In this document: piece after piece, positions 27,054-35,219 of the stretch
Position numbering within the stretch: position 1 is the first letter of the stretch
Layout: each line of letters begins with the position of its first letter
From: CADEER01 sp965216585
GTDB taxonomy: Bacteria > Desulfobacterota > Binatia > HRBIN30 > CADEER01
Direction of reading: 5' to 3'
DNA: 64,000 nt
Assembly: GCA_965216585.1 (NCBI GenBank)
Contig: CBDCGC010000003.1
Span: 4,526,001 to 4,590,000 of the forward strand
Made by a program: the position numbers and the translations under genes
The notes under the pieces: generated by a model
What the model saw: the letters and a program-made list of their open reading frames with translations, nothing else
The model's database searches: none
Told to the model about the DNA's origin: nothing

Positions 27054-27548
27054 TCAGCGGTCGACTTTTCGGCGGATGGTCTTGAAGCGAATCGGCGTGA
27101 AGCTGCTGACCTCGATCGATGGGCGAAAGCGACCGTCGTTGCGGTAGGGCAGGAGGGGTTGTGGCACGTAGGTGAAGGGCACGGAACCCTCTGCCGGGAC
27201 GTCGCCGGGTAGGGTGTAGTAGTAGGAACGTCCCGGACTGTCGTAGCCGGGGTTTTGCTCGTCGCGCCAGATCCAGTCATAGCGCACGAGCAGGCGTACG
27301 TCGCGCAGCAGTCGGTCGGTGCGGTTGACCAGCGTGCCGGAGACGGTGCCGTCGGGTCGAAAGGAGATACCGCGCAGGCGCACCTGGCGTTCGGTAGCGC
27401 GCACGTTGTCGATGATGGCGGCGACGGGGGCGTTGCCGTCACCGTGTTCGGGATGCGCCGACAGCAGGTTGGGCGTGGCGCACAGTGTTGAAAAGCCGAG
27501 AACGCACAAGGCGAGGCGCGGCGGGTTGGCTCTGCTGGAGTTTCGCAT
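27054..27548 (-). CDS. secreted protein of unknown function (FxLYD-like beta sandwich)
   Basis: This 164-residue protein has a signal peptide MRNSSRANPPRLALCVLGF with cleavage near NLLSA before HPEHGD. The mature part has GTLVNRTDRLLRDVRLLVRY and DWIWRDEQNPG, the pattern of short beta-sandwich domains in which a residual-contact strand precedes a Y/F-D turn, and YYYTLPGDVPAEGSVPF. It lies between the cytochrome protein and the enoyl-CoA hydratase on the same strand and may be co-expressed with the cytochrome. There is no enzymatic motif. Confidence 0.6.
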   Translation of the reverse strand: MRNSSRANPPRLALCVLGFSTLCATPNLLSAHPEHGDGNAPVAAIIDNVRATERQVRLRGISFRPDGTVSGTLVNRTDRLLRDVRLLVRYDWIWRDEQNPGYDSPGRSYYYTLPGDVPAEGSVPFTYVPQPLLPYRNDGRFRPSIEVSSFTPIRFKTIRRKVDR

Positions 27549-27582
27549 GTCGTTCACCTTCGAAGCAGTGGGGTGGTTGGTG

Positions 27583-28344
27583 TCAGAACTTGCCATGGCG
27601 GCCGGCACCTTTGGCGAAGCGGCGGGCGCCCTCGCGCGTCTCACCGGAGCGAATGACGTCGAGGCCGATGCGCGTCTCTTGGCGCAGCGCCTCATCGAGC
27701 GGCAACTCCCATTGACGATAGGAAGAAAGCCGGTCGCCGCGCAGGCAGCGCTGCGGAAAACGGGCGATGTCGGTGGCGAGCTCGGCCGTCGATGCGAGCG
27801 CCGTGCCGGGCTCGACCAGCCGGTTGGCGAGACCCATCGACAGCGCCTCGTCGCCGCCGACTCCGCGGCCGGTGAGAATGAGATCGAGGGCGTGGCTGTG
27901 TCCGATCGCGCGCGGCAGGCGGATCGTTCCGCCATCGACCAATGGAACCCCCCAGCGCCGGCAGTAGACGCCGAAGACGGCGTCGCTGGCGGCGACGCGC
28001 AGGTCGCACCACAGCGCCAGCTCGAGACCGCCGGCGACGGCAAAGCCCTCGACCGCGGCGATCACCGGTTTGGAGAGCAGCATGCGCGTCGGCCCCATGG
28101 GCCCGTCGCCATCTTCGCGCACGGGATTGCCGTCGCCGCTGGAGACCGCCTTGAGGTCGGCGCCGGCGCAGAAGGTGCCGCCGCTGCCGCTGAGGACGGC
28201 GACCGACAGATCGGCGTCGTCGTCGAACGATTGAAAGGCTTCGGCCAGCGCTGCCGCGGTTGCCGCGTCGACGGCGTTGCGAACCTCCGGCCGATCGATG
28301 GTGACGAAGAAGAGCGGCGGGCGCCGCTCGCAGCGCACCGTCAT
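27583..28344 (-). CDS. enoyl-CoA hydratase/isomerase family protein (crotonase fold)
   Basis: This 253-residue protein shows the crotonase fold: VTIDRPEVRNAVDAATAAAL, the oxyanion loop SGSGGTFCAGADLKAV, and KPVIAAVEGFAVAGGLELAL with the second oxyanion glycine, then DAVFGVYCRRWGVPLVDGG. The Glu expected of a classical hydratase at the GVP position is absent (W-G-V-P-L-V-D-G-G), so an isomerase, hydrolase or other crotonase activity is equally possible. The ATG overlaps the stop of the Fur-family regulator (ATGA), so they are translationally coupled. It acts on acyl-CoA thioesters in the cytoplasm. Confidence 0.85.
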   Translation of the reverse strand: MTVRCERRPPLFFVTIDRPEVRNAVDAATAAALAEAFQSFDDDADLSVAVLSGSGGTFCAGADLKAVSSGDGNPVREDGDGPMGPTRMLLSKPVIAAVEGFAVAGGLELALWCDLRVAASDAVFGVYCRRWGVPLVDGGTIRLPRAIGHSHALDLILTGRGVGGDEALSMGLANRLVEPGTALASTAELATDIARFPQRCLRGDRLSSYRQWELPLDEALRQETRIGLDVIRSGETREGARRFAKGAGRHGKF

Positions 28345-28775
28345 TCCCCACCGTTGGTGAGACGCCGGTCGGTCTTTCTTCGCCCGCGCAGCACGACCTG
28401 GTAGTCTTCGACCTCGAAATCGGCGATCTGCTCGACGTTGCGAATGTCCAGCGCCTCCCACGGGATGTCGTGGATCTCTTTCGTTTCCTCGTCGATCAGA
28501 TGGTGATGGCGCTGTGTGTTGGGATCGTAGACGACGCTGCCGGCAACTTCGAGCTGGCGCAGCAGCCCGCGACGGACGAAGAGGCTGAGCGTGTTGTAGG
28601 TCGTGGCGCGCGACACCATGGGCAGGGACTTGCGAACACGCGACCAAACTTGATCCGCCGACGGGTGATCGGTTGCGGTGAGCACGCACTCGGCATGGGC
28701 TACGCGCTGTGCTGACGGTCGAATGTTGTGATCGTTGAGGATCGTCATCCAGTCGCCAACCGCCATGCCCGGCAC
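28341..28775 (-). CDS. Fur-superfamily transcriptional regulator, Irr-like, lacking the CxxC zinc sites
   Basis: This 144-residue regulator has an N-terminal winged helix with RPSAQRVAHAECVL and the recognition-helix region LPMVSRATTYNTLSLF. The dimerisation domain carries NTQRHHHLIDEETKEIHDIP with the HHH metal cluster. The CxxC motifs that bind structural zinc in Fur and PerR are missing; the only cysteine is near residue 30. This, and the DIP after the HHH region, resembles the rhizobial haem-responsive Irr branch. It may sense iron, haem or peroxide. It is translationally coupled to the crotonase gene. The start could also be at the Met codons three or nine residues in. Confidence 0.8.
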   Translation of the reverse strand: MPGMAVGDWMTILNDHNIRPSAQRVAHAECVLTATDHPSADQVWSRVRKSLPMVSRATTYNTLSLFVRRGLLRQLEVAGSVVYDPNTQRHHHLIDEETKEIHDIPWEALDIRNVEQIADFEVEDYQVVLRGRRKTDRRLTNGGE

Positions 28776-28805
28776 CCTAGCGACTCGCGGTCGGTCCGGT
28801 CAATA

Positions 28806-28835
28806 GTTGAATCGCGTCGAGTTGAATCGCGTCGA
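28806..28835. repeat. two tandem copies of a 15-bp unit
   Basis: GTTGAATCGCGTCGA is repeated twice without a gap, followed by another GTTG. It lies between the divergent Fur-family and DUF983 genes. Role unknown. Confidence 0.6.
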
Positions 28836-28979
28836 GTTGTGCCGGCCGGTGTCGGAGTTGCCTCGCGCAGCGAAACCACCCTTTGCCTTTGCCTAAGCCT
28901 GCGCCTGAGCCTACGAGCGCAGCGAGTTTCAGCCTGGGGGCGGGGTGCGTTGGCGACCCGGAGTTGGCAGAGTGTCGCG

Positions 28980-29321
28980 ATGGAATCGGGTGGACGTTGG
29001 CAGGCGGCGAGGCGCGGCGTTTGCCCGCGCTGTCGCCAGGGGCAGATCTTTGCCTCGTTGATCGACATGCACGCGACGTGTGAAGTCTGCGGCCTGGAAT
29101 TCGACCGCGAGCCCGGCTACTTCGCCGGCGCCATGTACATCAGCTATGCCATGGCGATACCAACCGCGACGCTGATCGCCCTGGTCCTCGGATTCTTCCT
29201 CGACGACTGGTCGCTCGAAGCCGTGGTTGCCGCGACCTTCGTCCTGATGGTGCCGCTGTCGCCGTTGATCTTCCGCTATTCGCGGATCTTCTGGATCCAC
29301 TTCGACCGATCGCTGGATTGA
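28980..29321 (+). CDS. DUF983 family membrane protein
   Basis: This 113-residue protein has two zinc-ribbon cysteine pairs (CPRCRQG and CEVCGLEF) flanking a short loop, then EPGYFAGAMYISYAMA, the DUF983 signature. Two transmembrane helices follow (AIPTATLIALVLGFF and AVVAATFVLMVPLSPLIF). Family members are small inner-membrane proteins of unknown role, in some genomes near cytochrome oxidase genes. Here the next gene downstream is nuoL, another respiratory gene. The start at 28980 begins at the conserved N-terminus; the longer upstream frame is arginine/serine junk. Confidence 0.85.
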   Translation: MESGGRWQAARRGVCPRCRQGQIFASLIDMHATCEVCGLEFDREPGYFAGAMYISYAMAIPTATLIALVLGFFLDDWSLEAVVAATFVLMVPLSPLIFRYSRIFWIHFDRSLD

Positions 29322-29417
29322 TCCGCATCGAAACGGCCGGAACGAGCTTCAGATCTGCGGACCTACGGGGTCGGGTCTTATTGCTTCGCGCAAGTGAATC
29401 GTCCACTCTGCCGGATC

Positions 29418-31358
29418 ATGCACGCGACCGAGGTGAGCGACGTGGCCAGTGGTGTCCTGCGCTGGATTCCGCTGTTGCCCCTGTTGGGCTTTCTCGCCTG
29501 CGTCGCCTGTTCGCTCAGCGGCCGCCGCGCGCTGGCGCGGATCGTCGCTCCTGCCGCCGTTTTCGCAGCCTTCGCAGCTGCCTGCGCGGCGGTGCTGGCG
29601 ATGTGGCAGGCCGACGCGGCGCTGCTCGACCGCGTCTACGCATGGATCGCAGTAGCGCCACTCACGGTCGATCTGGCCTTTCGCCTCGATCGGCTGTCGA
29701 GCGTGCTCGTGCTCATCATCACCGGCGTCGGCTTTCTGATCCACGTCTACTCGGTTGGCTACATGCACGACGACGAGGACGAAGCGCGGTATTTCGCCTA
29801 TTTGAACCTCTTTACCGCGGCGATGTTGATCCTCGTCCTCGGCGATTCGCTACCGGTGCTCTTTGTCGGCTGGGAAGGCGTCGGTCTGTGCTCGTACTTG
29901 CTCATCGGATTTTGGTATCGCGACCTCGCCAACGCCGATGCGGGGCAGAAGGCGTTCATCGCCAACCGGGTGGGTGATGCGGCGTTCTTGATCGGCACCT
30001 TCCTGCTCTTCTGGTCGATGGCGGATCTCGGCGGCGCCTCGCTGCGCTTCACGGACATCAATGCGATGGCCGGCGTCTTGGCCGAGCACGGCGCCGGTGC
30101 GGTCACCGCCATTTGCTTGTTGTTGCTGCTCGGCGCGACCGGCAAGTCAGCGCAGATCCCGCTCTACGTCTGGCTGCCCGACGCGATGGCGGGGCCGACG
30201 CCGGTGTCGGCGCTCATCCACGCCGCCACCATGGTGACGGCCGGTGTGTATATGATGTGCCGCCTGTCGCCGCTCTACGTCGAGTCCGAGGTGGCGATGA
30301 ACGTCGTCGCCGTCATCGGTGCCCTGACCGCCCTCTTTGCCGCGACCATCGCCGTCGTCCAGCGCGACCTCAAGAAGATTCTCGCCTATTCGACGGTGTC
30401 GCAGCTCGGCTACATGGTTCTGGCGGTCGGCGTCGGCGCCTTCTCGGCCGCCATCTTCCATCTGATGACGCATGCGTTCTTCAAGGCGCTGCTCTTCCTC
30501 GCCGCCGGCAGCGTCATGCACGCCATGCACGGCGAGCTCGACGTCTGTAAGATGGGCGGCCTGCGCAAGCAGATGCCGGTGACGGCGGCGACCTTTCTGT
30601 GTGGTGCGCTGGCCCTCGCCGGCGTGCCGATCTTTGCCGGCTTCTTTTCCAAGGATCTGATCCTCGAGTCGACCTTCGCCGGCGGCCACTACGCAGTGTG
30701 GGCGATCGGCCTGGCCGCCGCGGCGCTGACCGCCTTCTACATCTTCCGCGCCTACTTTCTCGCCTTCGAGGGCGAGAGTCGAGTCGCCGCCGATACGGCG
30801 GCCCATCTGCACGAGTCGCCGCCGTCGATGACGGCTCCGCTCGTCGTGTTGGCGGTGTTGTCGCTGATCGGCGGCTGGATCGGCTTGCCGCACGGCGTTC
30901 TGTGGGGCAACCAGCTCGACCACTACCTGGCGCCGTCACTGGCGTCGCTGCACCACGGCGATCACCATCTGGCCGGCGTGACCGTGCTGTTGCTGACCGT
31001 GCTGGCAGTCGCCATTGCCGTTGCCAGCATCGCCTTCGCCTACTCCCTCTACATCCGCTCGCCGGGCAGCGCCGAGGGAATCCGCAATCGAGCCGAGTGG
31101 TTGTACGGGCTGTTGTGGAACAAATACTACGTCGACGAAATCTATGACGCCGTGGTGCTCACCCCGTACACGCGCTTGTCGCGATTCTTTTGGCAGACAC
31201 TCGATGCCGGTGGCATCGACGGCGCCGTCAACGGCATTGCCGCGCTGACCGGCGCGCTCGGCGAGCGCGTGCGGCGCCTGCAAACCGGAAACGTCCAGAG
31301 CTATGCGATGGTGATGCTCATCGGCGCCGCCTTCATGCTGCTCGTCCTGATTCGTTGA
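29418..31358 (+). CDS. nuoL: NADH-quinone oxidoreductase subunit L (proton-pumping antiporter-like subunit)
   Basis: This 646-residue membrane protein has the NuoL hallmarks: GWEGVGLCSYLLIGFW with the conserved Glu of the proton channel, GATGKSAQIPLYVWLPDAM with its Lys, SALIHAATMVTAGVYM, the central-axis KKILAYSTVSQLGYM, and GFFSKDLILE with the distal Lys. The C-terminal lateral helix region is present (ALTAFYIFRAYFLAF, GLLWNKYYVDEIYD). It forms the distal pump module of complex I. nuoM follows after four bases, but no nuoA-K or nuoN genes are in the window. The start is the ATG at 29418; a GTG lies 24 bases upstream. Confidence 0.93.
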   Translation: MHATEVSDVASGVLRWIPLLPLLGFLACVACSLSGRRALARIVAPAAVFAAFAAACAAVLAMWQADAALLDRVYAWIAVAPLTVDLAFRLDRLSSVLVLIITGVGFLIHVYSVGYMHDDEDEARYFAYLNLFTAAMLILVLGDSLPVLFVGWEGVGLCSYLLIGFWYRDLANADAGQKAFIANRVGDAAFLIGTFLLFWSMADLGGASLRFTDINAMAGVLAEHGAGAVTAICLLLLLGATGKSAQIPLYVWLPDAMAGPTPVSALIHAATMVTAGVYMMCRLSPLYVESEVAMNVVAVIGALTALFAATIAVVQRDLKKILAYSTVSQLGYMVLAVGVGAFSAAIFHLMTHAFFKALLFLAAGSVMHAMHGELDVCKMGGLRKQMPVTAATFLCGALALAGVPIFAGFFSKDLILESTFAGGHYAVWAIGLAAAALTAFYIFRAYFLAFEGESRVAADTAAHLHESPPSMTAPLVVLAVLSLIGGWIGLPHGVLWGNQLDHYLAPSLASLHHGDHHLAGVTVLLLTVLAVAIAVASIAFAYSLYIRSPGSAEGIRNRAEWLYGLLWNKYYVDEIYDAVVLTPYTRLSRFFWQTLDAGGIDGAVNGIAALTGALGERVRRLQTGNVQSYAMVMLIGAAFMLLVLIR

Positions 31359-31362
31359 TCCC

Positions 31363-32862
31363 ATGTTGTCGTCGATCGTATTCGCTCCGCTCATCGCCGC
31401 GATTTTCGTTGCCGTGCTGCCCTCCGAGCCGATCGCGGTGGCGCGCCGCGCCGCCTTCGTCTTTTCGCTCGTTCCCTTTCTCCTGTCGCTCCTGCTGCTG
31501 GCGGCGTTCGACGCGGAGGTGGGCACGATGCAGATGGTCGAGCACGCGAGCTGGATTCCCTCGCTCGGAGTGTCCTATTCGATCGGCGTCGACGGATTCT
31601 CGCTGTGGTTGATCCTGTTGACGACCTTCTTGACGCCGATCGTCTTGCTCGCCGCCTGGGGCGACGTCGATCACGACGTCAAGGCGTACATGTGCCTGAT
31701 GCTGCTTCTCGAAAGTTGCATGCTCGGCTGCCTGGTGGCGCTCGATCTCTTTCTCTTCTTCGTCTGGTGGGAGCTCATGCTCTTTCCGATGTTCTTTCTC
31801 ATCGGCGCCTGGGGTGGTCCCAACCGGCGCTACGCGACGATCAAGTTCGTTCTCTTCACCATGATCGGCTCGGCTCTGATGCTGGTGGCGATCCTCTACC
31901 TCGCCTGGCGCCAGGCACAGGGCGGTGAGATGACCTTCGAGCTGGCGCGACTCTACGATACGCCGCTTTCCGTGCGCGAGCAGACCTGGCTCTTCGCCGC
32001 CTTTGCGCTGGCGTTTCTCATCAAGGTGCCGGTGATTCCCCTGCACACCTGGTTGCCCGACGCCCACACCGAGGCGCCGACCGGTGGCTCGGTGATTCTT
32101 GCCGGCGTCCTGCTCAAGCTCGGCACCTACGGCTTTCTGCGTTTCGCCATCCCGCTCTTTCCCGCCGTTGCCTTCGAAGCGCTGACCGCCATGATGGTGC
32201 TCGCCGTCGGCGGTATCATCTACGGCGCCATGGTGGCGCTCTTGCAGCCCGACATGAAGCGCCTGGTGGCGTACTCGTCGGTCTCCCACCTCGGCTTCGT
32301 CATGCTCGGAGTATACGCCTTCAACACCACCGGTGTCAGCGGCAGCGTGCTGCAGATGGTCAACCACGGCTTGTCGACCGGCGCGCTCTTCCTGCTCGTC
32401 GGTTTCGTCTATGAACGAAGGCACACCCGAATGATCGAGGACTACGGCGGCCTGTGGAGTGCCATGCCGGTGTTTGCGGCGCTCTTTCTCCTGGTCACGC
32501 TCTCGTCGATCGGCCTGCCCGGTACCAACGGATTCGTCGGCGAGTTTCTCATCTTGCTCGGCGCCTTCCGGACGGCACCGTGGGCCGGCGCCGTGGCGAC
32601 GCTCGGCGTCGTGCTCGGTGCCGTCTACATGCTGCGCCTCTTCAAGCGGGTGTTCTTCGGTGAGGTGCGGCACGAGGAGAATCGCCGCCTCGCCGACCTC
32701 GGCCCGCGCGAGCTCGCGGTGATCGTGCCGCTGGTGGTGATGATTCTGTGGATCGGACTCTACCCGCGACCGTTTCTGCGGCGCATCGAGCCGACGACGG
32801 CGGTCTACCTCGAACGGATCGAAGAGCGAGTCGGCGGCCGGGCGCTCGCCCGGGCCGACTGA
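31363..32862 (+). CDS. nuoM: NADH-quinone oxidoreductase subunit M
   Basis: This 499-residue NuoM has VWWELMLFPMFFLIGAWGG with the essential Glu, AFLIKVPVIPLHTWLPDAH with Lys, APTGGSVILAGVLLKLGTYG with the second Lys, MKRLVAYSSVSHLGFVMLG, and LPGTNGFVGEFLIL with the terminal Glu. All key proton-channel residues are present, so the protein should pump. It follows nuoL directly. In most bacteria nuoN comes next, but here a DUF3604 gene follows. The pair must work with subunits encoded elsewhere, or in a different antiporter-type complex. Confidence 0.93.
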   Translation: MLSSIVFAPLIAAIFVAVLPSEPIAVARRAAFVFSLVPFLLSLLLLAAFDAEVGTMQMVEHASWIPSLGVSYSIGVDGFSLWLILLTTFLTPIVLLAAWGDVDHDVKAYMCLMLLLESCMLGCLVALDLFLFFVWWELMLFPMFFLIGAWGGPNRRYATIKFVLFTMIGSALMLVAILYLAWRQAQGGEMTFELARLYDTPLSVREQTWLFAAFALAFLIKVPVIPLHTWLPDAHTEAPTGGSVILAGVLLKLGTYGFLRFAIPLFPAVAFEALTAMMVLAVGGIIYGAMVALLQPDMKRLVAYSSVSHLGFVMLGVYAFNTTGVSGSVLQMVNHGLSTGALFLLVGFVYERRHTRMIEDYGGLWSAMPVFAALFLLVTLSSIGLPGTNGFVGEFLILLGAFRTAPWAGAVATLGVVLGAVYMLRLFKRVFFGEVRHEENRRLADLGPRELAVIVPLVVMILWIGLYPRPFLRRIEPTTAVYLERIEERVGGRALARAD

Positions 32863-32922
32863 CGGCCGCTTGGCCATTCGGCTTTGATTCTCGGCGGCGC
32901 TTCGGCCATTCTCTGCGCTGCG

Positions 32923-35145
32923 ATGAGCGCGCGTAGATGGATTCTCAACGCCGCCCTGGTACTCGTCGTCGCTTGCGGCGGTGAGCACGAGGGCCCCGGA
33001 GAAATCGCCGGCGGCGAGATCCCATCCTCGACCCTGGCGGTCCGCCAAGCGGCGCAGGGCATTGCCGCGGTGCGGCTGGCGCAGGAGGCCGGCGCCGAGC
33101 ATTCGAACAAGCAGATTCTCTTTGGCGATCTGCACGTGCACACGACCTTTTCGGCCGACGCGTTTCTCATGAGCATGCCGATGATGCAGGGGGAAGGGGC
33201 GCACCCGGTCGCCGACGCCTGCGACTTTGCCCGGCACTGCTCGGCCGTCGACTTCTGGAGCATCAACGATCACGCCGAGGCGCTGACCGCTCGCCGCTGG
33301 AAGGAAACGGTCGATACGATTCGCGCCTGCAACGAGGTGTCGAGCCGCGCCGAGAATCCGGACGTCGTCGCCTTCCTCGGCTGGGAGTGGACGCAGATCG
33401 GTCAGACACCGGAAGAGCACTACGGTCACAAGAATGTCATCCTGCGCGATCTCGAGGATGGGACGATCCCGCGCCGGCCGATTCACTCCGCCGGTTTCAC
33501 GACCCGTACGATGCGCGAGCCGTTGCCCTGGAGCTTTCGCTGGGGTCCGGTCTTGCTCGACTGGTCGAATCGCCAGCGCTACCTCAACGGTCAGGTGTTT
33601 CAGGACGAGTTGCGCGAGACGCGTGACTGCGAAGAAGGTGTCGACACGCGCAAGCTGCCGCTCGACTGCATGGAAGGGGCGGCGACACCGGAGGTCCTCT
33701 ATCGCAAGCTGAGGGAATGGGGATCGGCGAGCCTGGTGATCCCGCACGGCACCACCTGGGGAATCTACACGCCGCAGGGCTCGACCTGGGACAAGCAGCT
33801 CTCCCGTGCCCAGCACGACGAGGGCCGGCAGACCCTGGTCGAGGTGTACTCCGGACACGGCAATTCCGAGGAATACCGGCCGTGGCGTGGCGTCGAGGTC
33901 GGGCCGGACGGCAGCGCCGTCTGCCCGCAGCCTCGCGATGGCTACGAGGCCTGCTGCTGGCGCGCCGGTGAGATCATTCGTTCGCGCTGCGACGATGCAA
34001 GCTCCGCCGCCTGCGAAGAGAAGGTAGAGGATGCCCGGCGCAACTTCCTCGCCGCCGGCACGGCCGGGCGATTCACCGTGCCGGGCGCCCAGGTGGCGGA
34101 TTGGCAGAAGTGCGGCAGTTGTCCGGACTGCTTCCTGCCGTCGATGGGCTACCGCCCCGGCGGTGCCGTGCAGTACATGCTGGCGATCAGCAACTTCGAT
34201 GATCCGGAGGTACCGCGTCGCTTTCACTTTGGCTTCCTCTCTTCGAGCGACAACCACCGGGCGCGACCGGGCACCGGCTACAAGGAATACGGACGGCTGG
34301 CCAACACCGAGGCGTCGGGGCCGCGTTCGGAAAAATGGCATCGCCGCATCAACCCGCTGGCCAGCGAACGGATGAGCGACGAGTCGCGCGCCGTCTCGGT
34401 GGAGGACGGATCCATTCCGGCGACTTCGCGGGTCGACTTCGAACGCCAGGCTTCGTTCTTCATGACCGGCGGACTGGCGGCGGTGCACGCCGACGGCCGC
34501 TCGCGGGAGCAAATCTGGCAAGCCCTCGAGCGGCGCGAAGTCTACGGCACCAGCGGCCCGCGAATCTTGTTGTGGTTCGATCTGCTCAACGGACCCGACG
34601 GCCTCGCCGCCATGGGCTCGAAAGTAGCCGGCGTGGCCGGCGCGCCGCGCTTTCGCGTGCGCGCCCTCGGCAGCTTCGTCCAGAAACCGGGCTGCCCCGA
34701 TTCGGCGCGGCGCGGCTTGAGCGCCGAGCGCCTGGCCAAGCTCTGCCGCGGCGAGTGCTACCACCCCAGCGACGAGCGCCGGCCGATCACGCGCATCGAG
34801 GTCGTGCGCATTCGCCCGCAGTTGTACGCCGGTGAAGACGTCGCCGAACTGATCGATGACCCGTGGCGCATCTTCGCATGTCCCGGCGACGGCAACGGTT
34901 GCATCGTCGAATTCAGCGATGACGAAGTGTCGGCCGTGCGACGGCCGGCGCGCTACTACGTGCGCGCCATCGAAAAACCTTCGCCGGCGGTCAACGCCGG
35001 CGGCCTGCGCTGCCGCTACGATTGGACAGGCGAGTGCGTCGAGGTCGATCCCTGCTACGGCGACTACCGGACGCCGTACGAAGACGATTGCCTCGCCATG
35101 ACCGAAGAGCGGGCGTGGTCGTCACCGATCTACATCGGTGGCTGA
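32923..35145 (+). CDS. DUF3604 family lipoprotein (PHP-like metallohydrolase)
   Basis: This protein of about 740 residues starts MSARRWILNAALVLVVACGG, a lipoprotein signal with the lipidated Cys at 18. The body is DUF3604: FGDLHVHTTFSADAFLMS gives the H-x-H and Asp of a PHP-type metal site, FWSINDHAE and EWTQIG more ligands, then VIPHGTTWGIYTP and GFLSSSDNHRARPG near the end. The family is a metal-dependent hydrolase-like group of unknown substrate, common in marine and soil bacteria. Many cysteines suggest disulfides in the envelope. An open frame upstream to 32884 has no signal peptide. Confidence 0.85.
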   Translation: MSARRWILNAALVLVVACGGEHEGPGEIAGGEIPSSTLAVRQAAQGIAAVRLAQEAGAEHSNKQILFGDLHVHTTFSADAFLMSMPMMQGEGAHPVADACDFARHCSAVDFWSINDHAEALTARRWKETVDTIRACNEVSSRAENPDVVAFLGWEWTQIGQTPEEHYGHKNVILRDLEDGTIPRRPIHSAGFTTRTMREPLPWSFRWGPVLLDWSNRQRYLNGQVFQDELRETRDCEEGVDTRKLPLDCMEGAATPEVLYRKLREWGSASLVIPHGTTWGIYTPQGSTWDKQLSRAQHDEGRQTLVEVYSGHGNSEEYRPWRGVEVGPDGSAVCPQPRDGYEACCWRAGEIIRSRCDDASSAACEEKVEDARRNFLAAGTAGRFTVPGAQVADWQKCGSCPDCFLPSMGYRPGGAVQYMLAISNFDDPEVPRRFHFGFLSSSDNHRARPGTGYKEYGRLANTEASGPRSEKWHRRINPLASERMSDESRAVSVEDGSIPATSRVDFERQASFFMTGGLAAVHADGRSREQIWQALERREVYGTSGPRILLWFDLLNGPDGLAAMGSKVAGVAGAPRFRVRALGSFVQKPGCPDSARRGLSAERLAKLCRGECYHPSDERRPITRIEVVRIRPQLYAGEDVAELIDDPWRIFACPGDGNGCIVEFSDDEVSAVRRPARYYVRAIEKPSPAVNAGGLRCRYDWTGECVEVDPCYGDYRTPYEDDCLAMTEERAWSSPIYIGG

Positions 35146-35219
35146 AGTCAAAGGCCCACGCGCGCACGCGAGTTTCGCGAGGCGATCGACTATGCTCTGC
35201 TCGGCCGAGTTATTCGAGT

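Noticed and set aside
31333..34764. A 1,143-codon open frame on the minus strand
   Set aside because: It lies exactly opposite nuoM and the DUF3604 gene, both with clear motifs. Its product is a charged low-homology sequence typical of antisense frames in GC-rich DNA.
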